In this document: positions 1-8,633 of the stretch, piece by piece
How positions within the stretch are numbered: position 1 is the stretch's first letter
Layout: every line of letters begins with the position of its first letter
Source: Candidatus Peregrinibacteria bacterium
Lineage (GTDB): Bacteria; Patescibacteriota; Gracilibacteria; UM-FILTER-43-11
Direction of reading: 5' to 3'
Length of the DNA stretch: 64,000 nucleotides
NCBI GenBank assembly: GCA_016932505.1
Contig: JAFGCT010000006.1
Coordinates: 30,932-94,931, forward strand
Translations under genes and position numbers: made by a program
The notes under the pieces: generated by a model
The model's database searches: none
The model's input: the letters and a program-made list of their open reading frames with translations, nothing else
Told to the model about the DNA's origin: nothing

Positions 1-70
1 TCCATTGAACGGCAATCTTACTACCTGCTGATTTAGCTATCACAGGACTCATATTTACTTTGGTTATCAT
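1..70 (-). CDS. N-terminal fragment of an unidentified protein, cut by the window edge
   Basis: An open frame reads leftwards out of the window from an ATG at 70 (MITKVNMSPVIAKSAGSKIA...), with a second possible ATG at 52 (MSPVIAKSAG...). Only about 23 codons are visible, so no family can be assigned. It would be divergent from the malic enzyme gene. The frame is short enough to be chance. Confidence 0.3.
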   Translation of the reverse strand, partial: MITKVNMSPVIAKSAGSKIAVQW

Positions 71-215
71 ATAATTATAGCATACCTATAACCAAAAAGC
101 AATAGACCAACAACCTCAATGACCAAATTACCAGTACCAAATGCCAAACAATGATTAATGTTTAAATTCCAATGAACAAACGTTAATCGGAATTACTACA
201 TAACAATAATCCTAA

Positions 216-245
216 CGTAGAGACGCGATTAATCGCGTCTCTACG
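216..245. repeat. 30-bp perfect palindrome (REP-like, family copy 1)
   Basis: The sequence beginning CGTAGAGACGCGATT is followed directly by its exact reverse complement. A second palindrome of the same family (starts TGTAGAGATGCATTG) lies at 51454-51483, and both are followed by a TTTAATAAT word. The rest of 71-351 holds only AT-rich degenerate words such as CAATGACCAAATTACC and no gene. RAYT-type transposases, one of which is encoded at 59.5-60 kb, are known to mobilise short palindromes of this kind; the link here is inference. Confidence 0.85.
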
Positions 246-351
246 ATTGTTTTAATAATTAGTAATATAAAATATTTGTAATTTACTCCATTGAGTTCTA
301 GTATTGAATTTGGAATTTGGTGTTAGGAAATTATTTTTTAACAAAAAATCT

Positions 352-1524
352 ATGGATTATTATCAAGAATCACTAAAGCTTCATGAAGAAAAACGCGGTA
401 AAATTGAGATTAAATCAAAAGTTCCCGTTCAAACAAAAGACGACTTAAGCCTTGCTTACACACCTGGTGTAGCTGAGCCTTGTCGTGCTATTCATAAAAA
501 CCCATCCGATATCTACAAATATACCAATAAAGGCAACATGGTGGCGGTTGTAAGCGATGGTTCTGCAGTTCTTGGTCTTGGTAATATTGGAGGTGCGGCG
601 GGAATGCCTGTAATGGAAGGTAAAGCTATTTTGTTTAAGGAATTTGCGGATGTTGATGCTTTTCCAATCTGCTTAAGCACGCAAGATACGGAAGAAATAA
701 TCGCAACAGTAAAAGCAATAGCGCCAACATTTGGCGGAATAAATCTTGAAGACATATCCGCTCCAAGATGTTTTGAAATTGAAGAAAGACTAATTAAAGA
801 ACTTGATATTCCTGTATTTCACGATGACCAGCATGGTACAGCAATTGTTGTTCTTGCAGGTCTTATTAACGCATTAAAACTGACTAACCGAAAATTTGAA
901 GATATTCGTGTTGTATTAAGTGGTGTAGGGGCGGCAGGTGTTGCAGTTACAAAATTATTAATAGAATACGGAGTTAATCCTGACCACGTATTACTTAGTG
1001 ATAGCAAAGGTGCTATATATAAAGGTCGTGATAATCTCAATGCTGTAAAAGAAAGTCTTGCTGATATTACAAATACCGCATGTCAGCTTGGATTAGACCA
1101 CCCCGATTGCAGAATAGGCGGACTTGCTGAGATAATGGTTGGCGCAGATGTATTCATTGGTGTTTCTAAGGCAGGTTTGGTTACTCCAGAAATGGTAAAA
1201 TCAATGGCAAAAGACCCAATTATTTTCGCGATGGCTAATCCTGAACCAGAAATTATGCCTGATTTAGCAAAAGAAGCTGGTGCTGCAATAGTCGCAACCG
1301 GTCGTTCCGATTTCCCAAATCAAATCAACAATGTTCTCGGTTTTCCAGGTATATTCCGTGGAGTTCTGGATGCAGGCATAAGAATAATCGACAGTAAAAT
1401 CAAAATAACAGCCGCAGAAGCAATCGCTAATTACATTCAAAATCCAACCTCTGAAGCCATTATTCCAAGTCCTTTAGACAAAGGAGTAGCAAAAGCTGTA
1501 GCGGATGCGATTAAAAATTTATAA
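352..1524 (+). CDS. NAD(P)-dependent malic enzyme
   Basis: Oxidatively decarboxylates malate to pyruvate with reduction of NAD(P), in the cytoplasm. The 390-residue length fits the short bacterial malic enzymes. Visible motifs are the catalytic Tyr in LAYTPGVAEP (Y36), the Lys in MEGKAILFKEFADVDAFP (about K91), the metal-binding stretch NLEDISAPRCFEIEERL followed by FHDDQHGTA, a Rossmann loop VLSGVGAAGVAVTKLL, and FAMANPEPEI near the C-terminus. The ORF track starts at a TTG (304) inside AT-rich repeat-like DNA. The ATG at 352 starts where the family normally begins, so I use that. No Shine-Dalgarno is visible. It is monocistronic, with a long inverted repeat downstream. Confidence 0.93.
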   Translation: MDYYQESLKLHEEKRGKIEIKSKVPVQTKDDLSLAYTPGVAEPCRAIHKNPSDIYKYTNKGNMVAVVSDGSAVLGLGNIGGAAGMPVMEGKAILFKEFADVDAFPICLSTQDTEEIIATVKAIAPTFGGINLEDISAPRCFEIEERLIKELDIPVFHDDQHGTAIVVLAGLINALKLTNRKFEDIRVVLSGVGAAGVAVTKLLIEYGVNPDHVLLSDSKGAIYKGRDNLNAVKESLADITNTACQLGLDHPDCRIGGLAEIMVGADVFIGVSKAGLVTPEMVKSMAKDPIIFAMANPEPEIMPDLAKEAGAAIVATGRSDFPNQINNVLGFPGIFRGVLDAGIRIIDSKIKITAAEAIANYIQNPTSEAIIPSPLDKGVAKAVADAIKNL

Positions 1525-1530
1525 TTCCAA

Positions 1531-1650
1531 AATTTACAATTTCTAATCAAACCCCAATGACTAATGATTAAATATCCAGCTTGCAAATTGCTCATTGGCT
1601 AATTGGAGATTGGTCATTCATTAGTAATTATTAATTAGAAATTGTAAATT
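1531..1650. repeat. Inverted repeat with 17-bp perfect arms
   Basis: The arm AATTTACAATTTCTAAT at 1531-1547 is matched by its exact reverse complement at 1634-1650. The interior carries degenerate words such as CTCATTGGCTAATTGGAG. The left arm plus following bases (1531-1558) reappears with one mismatch at 15873-15900. A tract of 8-9 bp CGTTAT-type words follows at about 1665-1697, upstream of pyrD. Confidence 0.75.
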
Positions 1651-1701
1651 TTACAGTGGTGTTGTATCGTTATACCGTTATATCGTTATTTTGTTATAAG
1701 T

Positions 1702-2622
1702 ATGAATGTCAGCGTTAAATTTTGTGGAATAGATTTCCCTAATCCAACTGTACTCGCATCCGGTTATCTTGGTGTAACAGGTGCTAGTTTGGCTAACTGC
1801 ATCAATAACGGAGCAGGTGGCGTAACGGGCAAAACTCTTTTTATGGAACCACGACCAGGCCATCCAAATCCAACAGTCCTTACGTTTCCAGGTGGTCTAA
1901 TTAACGCGGTTGGTTTATGCGGTGAAGGTATAAAAAACGGAATACATGAATTCAAAAAATTCAGAGAAATGGCACCAGATGCACCACTAATCGGCAGTAT
2001 CGCTGGTAAAAATTTAAAGGAATTAATTGAAGTTGCAGAAATAATGGATACCTATCCAGTTGATATGATTGAACTAAATCTCTCTTGTCCGAATGTGGAT
2101 GATGAAATGGGTCGTCCAATTGCTTGTGATCCACTAATGACAAGAGACGCAATAAAAGCTGTTCGCAAAGTAGTTAAAAAACCTATTTCTGCAAAGCTTT
2201 CGCCAAATGTACAAAATATTGGAATAGTAGCAAAAAATGCGGAAAATGAAGGTGCGGATGCAATTACAGCAGTTAATACAATGGGGCCGGGAATGCTTAT
2301 CGACATTAAAATGCGTCGTCCAATCCTATCCAACAAAGTTGGTGGTGTATCCGGAATGGCACTTCATCCAATCGCAGTTCGCTGTGTATACGACATATAC
2401 AAAGCTGTACAAATACCAATTATCGCTACAGGTGGAATTATGAATGGGAAGGATGCAATTGAGATGATACTTGCAGGAGGTAGTTTGCTTGGAATTGGGT
2501 GTGCTATAACCGCGAACGATTTGAATTGTTTTACAATGATTACCGATAAAATTCGCGAGTATATGAAAGAAGAAGGATTTACCGATATATCCGAAATGGT
2601 CGGATTAGCCCATGAAATTTAA
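1702..2622 (+). CDS. pyrD: Dihydroorotate dehydrogenase, class 1B catalytic subunit
   Basis: Catalytic FMN subunit of the class 1B enzyme, oxidising dihydroorotate to orotate in pyrimidine synthesis. The protein is a 306-residue TIM barrel. It starts with the family-typical VKFCGIDFPNPTVLASGYLG, has the catalytic Cys loop IELNLSCPNVD, and the FMN-phosphate motifs ITAVNTMGPG and IIATGGIMNGKDAIEMILAG. The next gene, 11 nt away, is its electron-transfer partner, which identifies class 1B (NAD-linked) rather than class 1A or class 2. The start ATG lacks a clear ribosome-binding site, and degenerate CGTTAT-type words lie just upstream. Confidence 0.95.
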   Translation: MNVSVKFCGIDFPNPTVLASGYLGVTGASLANCINNGAGGVTGKTLFMEPRPGHPNPTVLTFPGGLINAVGLCGEGIKNGIHEFKKFREMAPDAPLIGSIAGKNLKELIEVAEIMDTYPVDMIELNLSCPNVDDEMGRPIACDPLMTRDAIKAVRKVVKKPISAKLSPNVQNIGIVAKNAENEGADAITAVNTMGPGMLIDIKMRRPILSNKVGGVSGMALHPIAVRCVYDIYKAVQIPIIATGGIMNGKDAIEMILAGGSLLGIGCAITANDLNCFTMITDKIREYMKEEGFTDISEMVGLAHEI

Positions 2623-2633
2623 ACATAATAATT

Positions 2634-3446
2634 ATGCTAGTTTTTAAAATCAAAAAAGTAATAGACGAAGCACCTGACGTAAAAAGTTATGTTATTGAGC
2701 ATAAACTTAATGCAAAACCAGGGCAATTTGTAATGGTCTGGATGCCGGGGGTTGATGAAGTGCCTATGTCCATTGGTTTGCAAACCGATACAGAATTCAC
2801 TCTTTCCATTGCAAAAGCTGGTGACTGTACGGCTTTAATGCACGAAAAACTGTCTGTTGGTGATAAAATCGGCATTAGAGGTCCATTCGGAAAACCATTT
2901 ACTTTCGAAGGAAAGAAAAACATCGTTTTGGTAGGAGGAGGATGCGGAACACCACCAATGTTAAATCTGGCACAGGTGGCAACTGCAAAGGGGATTAAAA
3001 CAACAGTTCTTTTGGGTGGGCGAACGTCCGAGCATCTTCTTTTTGAAAAAACATTTAAAGAACTTGGGTGTGAAATTAAGGTTGCAACAGATGACGGAAG
3101 TAAGGGGCATAAAGGTTATGTAACTGATTTACTGAAGAAAGAATTGGAAAAAGGTGAGGTAGATTGCGTGTATACATGCGGACCGGAACTTATGATGGTA
3201 ACCGTTGCAAGACTCGCTCAGGATTTCAACATTCCAAGCCAAGTTAGTCTTGAGCGTTTTATGAAATGCGGTTTTGGAATTTGTGGACAATGCTGTATAG
3301 ACGGAACAGGACTGAGAGTATGTAAAGACGGACCGGTATTTGATGGTGAGATTGCCTTAAAGCACCAGGAATTCGGAAAATACAAAAGAGACTCAGCAGG
3401 TTTAATGATCGGGCTGGATGGTTGTGCACTGGATAAAAATCTTTAA
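2634..3446 (+). CDS. pyrK: Dihydroorotate dehydrogenase electron-transfer subunit
   Basis: FAD/[2Fe-2S] subunit that passes electrons from the PyrD FMN to NAD+. Of 270 residues, the N-terminal FAD barrel includes GQFVMVWMPG, VPMSIGL and GIRGPFGKPF; the NAD-binding half has VGGGCGTPPMLNLA and YTCGPELMM. The C-terminal cluster motif is C212-x4-C217-x2-C220-x9-C230 (CGFGICGQCCIDGTGLRVC). The Arg usual in the RP(M/F)S FAD motif is replaced (VPMS), a small deviation. It is co-transcribed with pyrD, and its stop overlaps by 4 nt the stop of a convergent small gene. Confidence 0.94.
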   Translation: MLVFKIKKVIDEAPDVKSYVIEHKLNAKPGQFVMVWMPGVDEVPMSIGLQTDTEFTLSIAKAGDCTALMHEKLSVGDKIGIRGPFGKPFTFEGKKNIVLVGGGCGTPPMLNLAQVATAKGIKTTVLLGGRTSEHLLFEKTFKELGCEIKVATDDGSKGHKGYVTDLLKKELEKGEVDCVYTCGPELMMVTVARLAQDFNIPSQVSLERFMKCGFGICGQCCIDGTGLRVCKDGPVFDGEIALKHQEFGKYKRDSAGLMIGLDGCALDKNL

Positions 3447-3745
3447 GCAATTTCAAAAAGCTCTTCAGTTATCCTTTTACGGGCTTTTTCAATATAGGTA
3501 TCAGTATCTCCATCTCCATCTATTTTATTTCGCATTTGTATAATAACCCTCTTAATACCATCCAAAAAAGTCTCAATATTACTTATTGTTAATGACCTTA
3601 ATGTAAATGGTATTTGTTCTACAGCAATATCAAGAGCTGTTTGAATACTAGCATCAGAACGCACTGCTATCTTTTGTAATATCAAAATTACTTCACTGGT
3701 TTGAACTTCCTTTTCTGGCTCCTGCCAAGCTGGTTCAGAATTCAT
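3443..3745 (-). CDS. Hypothetical small protein
   Basis: About 100 residues from MNSEPAWQEPEKEV, soluble and helical. It ends with a charged helix (YIEKARKRITEELFEIA). The track's longer start adds a Lys/Leu/Phe-rich extension read from AT-rich DNA, which I think is not translated. It is convergent with pyrK and divergent from the Cys/Gly micro-ORF, with promoter-like AT-rich DNA between them. No family recognised. Confidence 0.6.
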   Translation of the reverse strand: MNSEPAWQEPEKEVQTSEVILILQKIAVRSDASIQTALDIAVEQIPFTLRSLTISNIETFLDGIKRVIIQMRNKIDGDGDTDTYIEKARKRITEELFEIA

Positions 3746-3861
3746 TTGTATCTTAAATTTTAATAATTTCTTAATTAATTTATATATAAAGGATAAAAAA
3801 TACAATGTTTTTAATTCAATTATGCTATAATTAAGTCAGATTATTATTAAACAACAATATT

Positions 3862-3900
3862 ATGTCTATCGGTGGATGCGGTTGTGGTGGCTGCAAATAA
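3862..3900 (+). CDS. 12-residue Cys/Gly peptide MSIGGCGCGGCK
   Basis: A complete micro-ORF encodes MSIGGCGCGGCK, with three Cys and six Gly in 12 residues. A TATAAT hexamer at 3826-3831 lies about 30 nt upstream, and a strong intrinsic terminator begins 22 nt downstream, so a dedicated short transcript is plausible. There is no good Shine-Dalgarno. The composition suggests metal binding or a modified-peptide precursor, but no maturation enzyme is adjacent. It is too short for ORF callers, and conservation has not been tested. Confidence 0.45.
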   Translation: MSIGGCGCGGCK

Positions 3901-3922
3901 TTGAACACCACTTACAAAAAAG

Positions 3923-3960
3923 CCTTCCTTAATCATTCTGTTTTTAAGGAGGGATTTTTT
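3923..3960 (+). terminator. Intrinsic terminator of the Cys/Gly micro-ORF
   Basis: Stem CCTTCCTTAA / TTAAGGAGGG (one G-U pair) with a 10-nt loop, followed by six T. Confidence 0.8.
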
Positions 3961-3981
3961 ATTAATATGATTTTTGGCAGG
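3956..3981. repeat. 26-bp direct repeat, left copy (att-like)
   Basis: The 26 bp from TTTTTATTAATATG through TTTTTGGCAGG recur exactly at 5875-5900, where the last seven bases (TGGCAGG) are the 3' end, discriminator and CCA of tRNA-Trp read on the minus strand. ilvC is the only gene between the copies. Confidence 0.8.
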
Positions 3982-4014
3982 GTATTAAGGACTATGCAAG
4001 AGTTACTCTTAAAT

Positions 4015-4043
4015 TTGACATGAAAAGGTTCAATTGTTAAAAT
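4015..4043 (+). promoter_or_regulatory. Sigma-70-type promoter for ilvC
   Basis: TTGACA at 4015 and TAAAAT at 4038 are separated by 17 bp. The predicted transcript has a leader of about 90 nt with no obvious attenuator peptide, ending in AAGGAGG just before the ilvC ATG. Confidence 0.7.
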
Positions 4044-4140
4044 TAACGACCTTATATGTATTTTCTTCCAAAGGATTTTTTGGGAGTTTGTAATAAAGGA
4101 AATAGATCTTTTAACTGATAGGAACTCAAGGAGGAAAAAA

Positions 4141-5772
4141 ATGGAAAAGTTAAGAACCAAAACACCTGTAGACGGTATTATACCGACCTACATCACCCCA
4201 AACGCCAAGATTGGCATTCAGAAAGGAGAATTGGCCAAGCCACGTACGGTTTATACTAACCCTACACCAACTTTGCTTGCAAAAGCTGTGGAACCGATTA
4301 AGAATAAAACAGTTTATCTTTACGGTTTCGGAGCTCAATCAAGCAACCACGCCAGATGTTTGCGTAGTGAGGGGGTTCATGTAAAAATTCTCGGTCGTAA
4401 CAAAGGCAGTAGCTCCATGAAGGCAGCTATCGTGGACGGGTTCGAGGTCGTTGAGTTGAATGAACTCGATCCCGATGATGTTGATCTGATGTGCTTTGGA
4501 CTCCCCGATGACCAACAGGTCGTTGCAGTTCAACAAGTCGTCAATCTGCTTGACCCCAGAAAGACAACGCTTGGTTTTTTTCACGGCATGACTGTTCATT
4601 ATGGCTTGCAGGGCTTTTACGGAGATGACCTTAAAAACGCCCTGGATTGGGGTTGGAACATGATTATTGTCGCACCGAAGGGGCCAGGAAACACTGTTTG
4701 GGAAAACAAGCAGGCTGGTGGCGGAATCGCTTGTCTTTTTGGAGCTCATGAGGACAGCCCAGACTATGAAAAGACAAGGTTGCTTGCTATGGCTTACGCT
4801 ACAGCAATTGGCGGCTATAATGGCGCTATGCTTGAGACCACATTCAAGGAGGAGACCGAAACTGATCACTATGGTGAGCAGGGTGTCCTTTGTGGCGTAA
4901 TGTTTTACGCTACCTACTTCATGATCAATATACTCCAAAGGGATTTTGGCTATAGTCTTGAAGAGGCTCAGGCCAAAGTTGAAGAAGAGGTTATCAAAGT
5001 TGGACATAACCTTCGTCGTGGTGGCTCAGATTACTTGCTCAAAAACGCTTCTGAAAAAGTAAAACAGAATGCGAAAAAATGGGCATCTTTATTCTATGGG
5101 CAGGAAGTCGATTTTAGCGACATGTCATCGGAGCTGGAAACAATTGGTTTCGATTTACGCAGGCTCCAGCCACACCTAAGCCCAGTCGACATGGTTGGAC
5201 AGGTGATATCTGGCGATGAGCTATCTCCGCCAAAACCTCTCGTCGAAGAATGGGAAGGGGGCATTATGGGAATTCTCATCATCGCCTCTGATATGCAGTA
5301 TCAAATCGGTCGCGAAGCCGGCTACTCCGCAGAGGGTATGCAGTTTGAAGTTCAGCAGGAAATAGCGCTAATCACAGATTGCTATCTGAAGGGCGGACTT
5401 TCGTACATGATTATGAGAATCAGCACGACCGCCAAACACGGCATGTACGTTTCTGGCAAGTATTTGTTTGAGTCTCAGGAAATCTCCATTCGGGAGCGTT
5501 TTGAAACAGTTCTTGGTGCAATCCAAAATGGTACCTACGCAAAGCAGACCAAAAAAGATTTGGTCGACATCCCGCGGGGTAGTGAAGAAGATTGGCTCTG
5601 GAAAGCGACAATGGCGGTTTTTGAATCACCGGAAGAACAGTTGAGTAAAGCGGCACGTCCAGCTACGCGTCCCAACTTTCAAGGCGAAGACATCCAGACC
5701 GTTTTCCTGACGCCAGTTGGCACTTGGTCCTATGAGTTCCATAATCGTGAGGGTAAAATCATCGCTGCATAG
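4141..5772 (+). CDS. ilvC: Ketol-acid reductoisomerase, long (class II-like) form
   Basis: Converts acetolactate or acetohydroxybutyrate to the dihydroxy acid with NAD(P)H and Mg2+, in Val/Ile/Leu synthesis. Rossmann loop YGFGAQSSNHARCLR at 61-75; HGM with the catalytic-type His148; APKGPGNTV at 178-186; metal ligands in ETTFKEETETDHYGEQ (232-247). At 543 residues it far exceeds class I (about 330) and is longer than Escherichia coli class II (about 490). A second knotted-domain-like segment (about 360-460, IASDMQYQIG...) indicates a duplicated C-terminal domain. It has a strong Shine-Dalgarno (AAGGAGG), higher GC than its neighbours (34 of 60 bases in one sampled line) and flanking direct repeats, all suggesting acquisition. 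No ilvBN or ilvD is in the window. Confidence 0.88.
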   Translation: MEKLRTKTPVDGIIPTYITPNAKIGIQKGELAKPRTVYTNPTPTLLAKAVEPIKNKTVYLYGFGAQSSNHARCLRSEGVHVKILGRNKGSSSMKAAIVDGFEVVELNELDPDDVDLMCFGLPDDQQVVAVQQVVNLLDPRKTTLGFFHGMTVHYGLQGFYGDDLKNALDWGWNMIIVAPKGPGNTVWENKQAGGGIACLFGAHEDSPDYEKTRLLAMAYATAIGGYNGAMLETTFKEETETDHYGEQGVLCGVMFYATYFMINILQRDFGYSLEEAQAKVEEEVIKVGHNLRRGGSDYLLKNASEKVKQNAKKWASLFYGQEVDFSDMSSELETIGFDLRRLQPHLSPVDMVGQVISGDELSPPKPLVEEWEGGIMGILIIASDMQYQIGREAGYSAEGMQFEVQQEIALITDCYLKGGLSYMIMRISTTAKHGMYVSGKYLFESQEISIRERFETVLGAIQNGTYAKQTKKDLVDIPRGSEEDWLWKATMAVFESPEEQLSKAARPATRPNFQGEDIQTVFLTPVGTWSYEFHNREGKIIAA

Positions 5773-5838
5773 CGATTGGCAATCCTCTGAAAACGTAAGG
5801 GTGAGGTCATCGCTGCATAGTGATTCGATATCCCCTGA
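5742..5838 (+). repeat. Imperfect tandem duplication of the ilvC 3' end
   Basis: The end of ilvC (REGKIIAA-stop, 5742-5790) is followed by a diverged copy (5791-5838) with the same spacing, which reads RKGEVIAA-stop in frame. Shared words are ATCGCTGCATAG and CCTCTGAA/CCCCTGAA. It may be a recombination scar or the remnant of a second ilvC allele. Confidence 0.6.
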
Positions 5839-5846
5839 ATAGATCT

Positions 5847-5879
5847 AAAAAGGGCAGACATTAAATGTCGGCTCTTTTT
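5847..5879 (+). terminator. Intrinsic terminator of ilvC
   Basis: Stem GGGCAGACATT / AATGTCGGCTC with one mismatch, followed by TTTTT. Confidence 0.75.
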
Positions 5880-5900
5880 ATTAATATGATTTTTGGCAGG
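5875..5900. repeat. 26-bp direct repeat, right copy, overlapping the tRNA-Trp 3' end
   Basis: Exact copy of 3956-3981. Its last seven bases are the 3' terminal CCTGCCA of tRNA-Trp on the minus strand, a position typical of integrase attachment sites. No integrase gene is seen nearby. Confidence 0.8.
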
Positions 5901-5968
5901 CCCAGAAGGATTCGAACCCTCATCAACGGTTTTGGAGACCGGTATGCTAACCATTGCACTATGGGCCT
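5894..5968 (-). tRNA. tRNA-Trp (CCA anticodon)
   Basis: Read on the minus strand, acceptor arms AGGCCCA and TGGGCCT pair. The anticodon loop is CTCCAAA, giving anticodon CCA (Trp). The T loop is GGTTCGAATCC, and discriminator G plus CCA are encoded. Length is 75 nt including CCA. UGA is a stop here, so only the CCA anticodon is expected. Confidence 0.93.
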
Positions 5969-5999
5969 ACGTCGTTTATCTTCCTCAATGTACGCAACG

Positions 6000-6028
6000 A
6001 TTTTACATTGCTGATTTAATATACGCAA
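6000..6028 (-). promoter_or_regulatory. Promoter of tRNA-Trp
   Basis: On the minus strand TTGCGT and TAAAAT are spaced by 17 bp, about 32 nt upstream of the tRNA 5' end. Confidence 0.55.
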
Positions 6029-6151
6029 TTTTTATTTAAACGTAAACGTGTATTGACTTCATCCAGCTATTTTTGGTAAGGTTACCCCCTTTGAAGAACA
6101 GGATTCTTTGAATGTCTGGTCTTTAAGAATTAGGTTTGTGTAAAAAATTAA

Positions 6152-7300
<1,149 letters not shown>

Positions 7301-7398
7301 GTCAACCCATTTATGGGTGAAAAACACAAACCTACAACCCGACCCCTTAGTGCAAGCTAGAGGGGTCTTGGAGTTATTTGAGTATATATTAAGTTGTA

Positions 7399-7426
7399 TT
7401 GACAGGCACCTAAAAAAATATATAAT
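7399..7426 (+). promoter_or_regulatory. Promoter of the receiver-like gene
   Basis: TTGACA at 7399 and TATAAT at 7421, spaced by 16 bp; the expected start is about 25 nt before the ATG. The stretch from leuB to here also holds a small hairpin (ACCCAT/ATGGGT) after the leuB stop. Confidence 0.75.
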
Positions 7427-7457
7427 CACATCACATATTTAACATAATTTTAATACC

Positions 7458-7802
7458 ATGAGTGAAGTACTAGTTGTAAAAAGCGCTTGTCCAGATTCAT
7501 TTGGTAGATTAATAGAAAGATTAGGTCATAATGTTGATGTAACGGCAGATTCCTCTGAAGCTTTAAAATTAATGAGAGATAAAGTTTACGCAATGGTGGT
7601 AACTGGATTGAGAATTCATACTGAGAATGATGGCTTAAGGGTAGCAAGTGAAGCATCTAAAACCGCTACTAAAGTCGTGATACTTTCAGGATTAAATAAG
7701 CCAAGTATTCAACTTCCACCTAAAACTCAATTTATTCCACAAGACGATAATGCAATTGAAACCATAGGACGTGAGTTGGATAGTATATTAGATATAAATT
7801 AA
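7458..7802 (+). CDS. Stand-alone receiver-like (pseudo-REC) domain protein
   Basis: 114 residues with the alternating beta/alpha pattern of a response-regulator receiver: strand VLVV, helix to LIERLGHNV, helix SSEALKLM, strand YAMVVTGLRI, strand TKVVILSGL, strand TQFIPQDD. The phospho-acceptor Asp normally ending strand 3 is replaced (VVTGLRI), the acidic pair after strand 1 is missing, and the strand-5 Lys is Gln, so phosphorylation looks impossible. It has its own promoter and terminator and no output domain or kinase neighbour. It may bind a partner; the family call rests on fold pattern only. Confidence 0.6.
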   Translation: MSEVLVVKSACPDSFGRLIERLGHNVDVTADSSEALKLMRDKVYAMVVTGLRIHTENDGLRVASEASKTATKVVILSGLNKPSIQLPPKTQFIPQDDNAIETIGRELDSILDIN

Positions 7803-7828
7803 TAATTAAGAAATTACTTTAAGAAACA

Positions 7829-7864
7829 AACTATCATTGGTACAATGCCAGTGATAGTTTTTTT
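7829..7864 (+). terminator. Intrinsic terminator
   Basis: Stem AACTATCATTGG / CCAGTGATAGTT (one mismatch) with a 7-nt loop and a T run. Confidence 0.85.
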
Positions 7865-7906
7865 AAATTAAGGAATTATCAATAGGGTTTACACTTGAGC
7901 TATTTG

Positions 7907-7965
7907 CCAGCCTGAGGCGGACATCATGGCTCACCCTCATTTTACTTCGTCCCGCTTAGCGGGAC
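7907..7965. repeat. Palindromic insertion-like DNA upstream of pyrE
   Basis: GCCAGCCTGAGGCGGAC is a diverged copy of a GCCTGAGGC-centred palindrome of a type I recall from CPR genomes. It is followed by GTCCCGCTTAGCGGGAC, a 17-bp palindrome (7949-7965), and a further GGGAC echo at 7978. The block is far GC-richer than the flanks and lies in the pyrE 5' leader, so it could also act as an RNA hairpin. Confidence 0.5.
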
Positions 7966-8001
7966 TACGTTCCATTCGGGACGTGTAACTCGCTACTTCA
8001 C

Positions 8002-8598
8002 ATGAAAAAAGACATTGCCCTAGCTTTGCACGAAATTGGTGCCGTTAAATTCGGTGAGTTTACCCTTAAATCGGGTATTATTTCGCCAATTTACATCGAT
8101 TTACGCTTACTTATATCTTACCCAAAAGTTCTTAAACTTATAAGTGAGGCGATGATAGAAATTGCTAAAGATCTTAAATTCGATGTAGTGGCTGGCATAC
8201 CTTATACAGCTCTTCCTATTACTACAGCCATATCAATTAGTCAAAACTGGCCAATGGTATATGCTCGTAAAGAAGTAAAAGATTATGGTACAAAGAAAAA
8301 AATTGAAGGTGTGTATAATGAAGGTGATACAGCACTTATAGTCGACGATTTAATAACCGATGGTGCAAGTAAATTCGAAACAATAGAACCATTCGAAGCT
8401 GCAGGATTAAAAATAACCGACTTTATAATTTTGGTAGATAGAGAGCAGGGGGGAGCCAGAAAATTAGCAGAAAAAGGATACAAAATGCACAGTGTTATCG
8501 GTATTAATGAGCTACTCGACATCCTTAAAGAAGAGGGAAAAATAGACGAAGAAAAATATCAAAAATCAAAAGATTTTATTGCCAAGACCCAAGTCTAA
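8002..8598 (+). CDS. pyrE: Orotate phosphoribosyltransferase
   Basis: Transfers phosphoribose from PRPP to orotate, giving OMP. 198 residues; the N-terminal KFGEFTLKSGIISPIYIDLR holds the orotate-binding region, VYARKEVKDYGTKKKIEG the catalytic Lys loop, and TALIVDDLITDGASK the PRPP motif. nadC follows 2 nt after the stop, so the two phosphoribosyltransferases form an operon. No Shine-Dalgarno is seen. The C-terminal tail (KEEGKIDEEKYQKSKDFI) is typical of longer PyrE forms. Confidence 0.94.
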   Translation: MKKDIALALHEIGAVKFGEFTLKSGIISPIYIDLRLLISYPKVLKLISEAMIEIAKDLKFDVVAGIPYTALPITTAISISQNWPMVYARKEVKDYGTKKKIEGVYNEGDTALIVDDLITDGASKFETIEPFEAAGLKITDFIILVDREQGGARKLAEKGYKMHSVIGINELLDILKEEGKIDEEKYQKSKDFIAKTQV

Positions 8599-8633
8599 TA
8601 ATGCAATTTTTGAATGCCTCAAAGGAACTTACT

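Noticed and set aside
4339-5007. 222-residue minus-strand ORF inside ilvC
   Set aside because: Shadow of ilvC; the plus frame has all reductoisomerase motifs.
3956-5900. Prophage or classical integrative element at tRNA-Trp
   Set aside because: No integrase, excisionase or phage gene lies between or beside the direct repeats; only ilvC is present.
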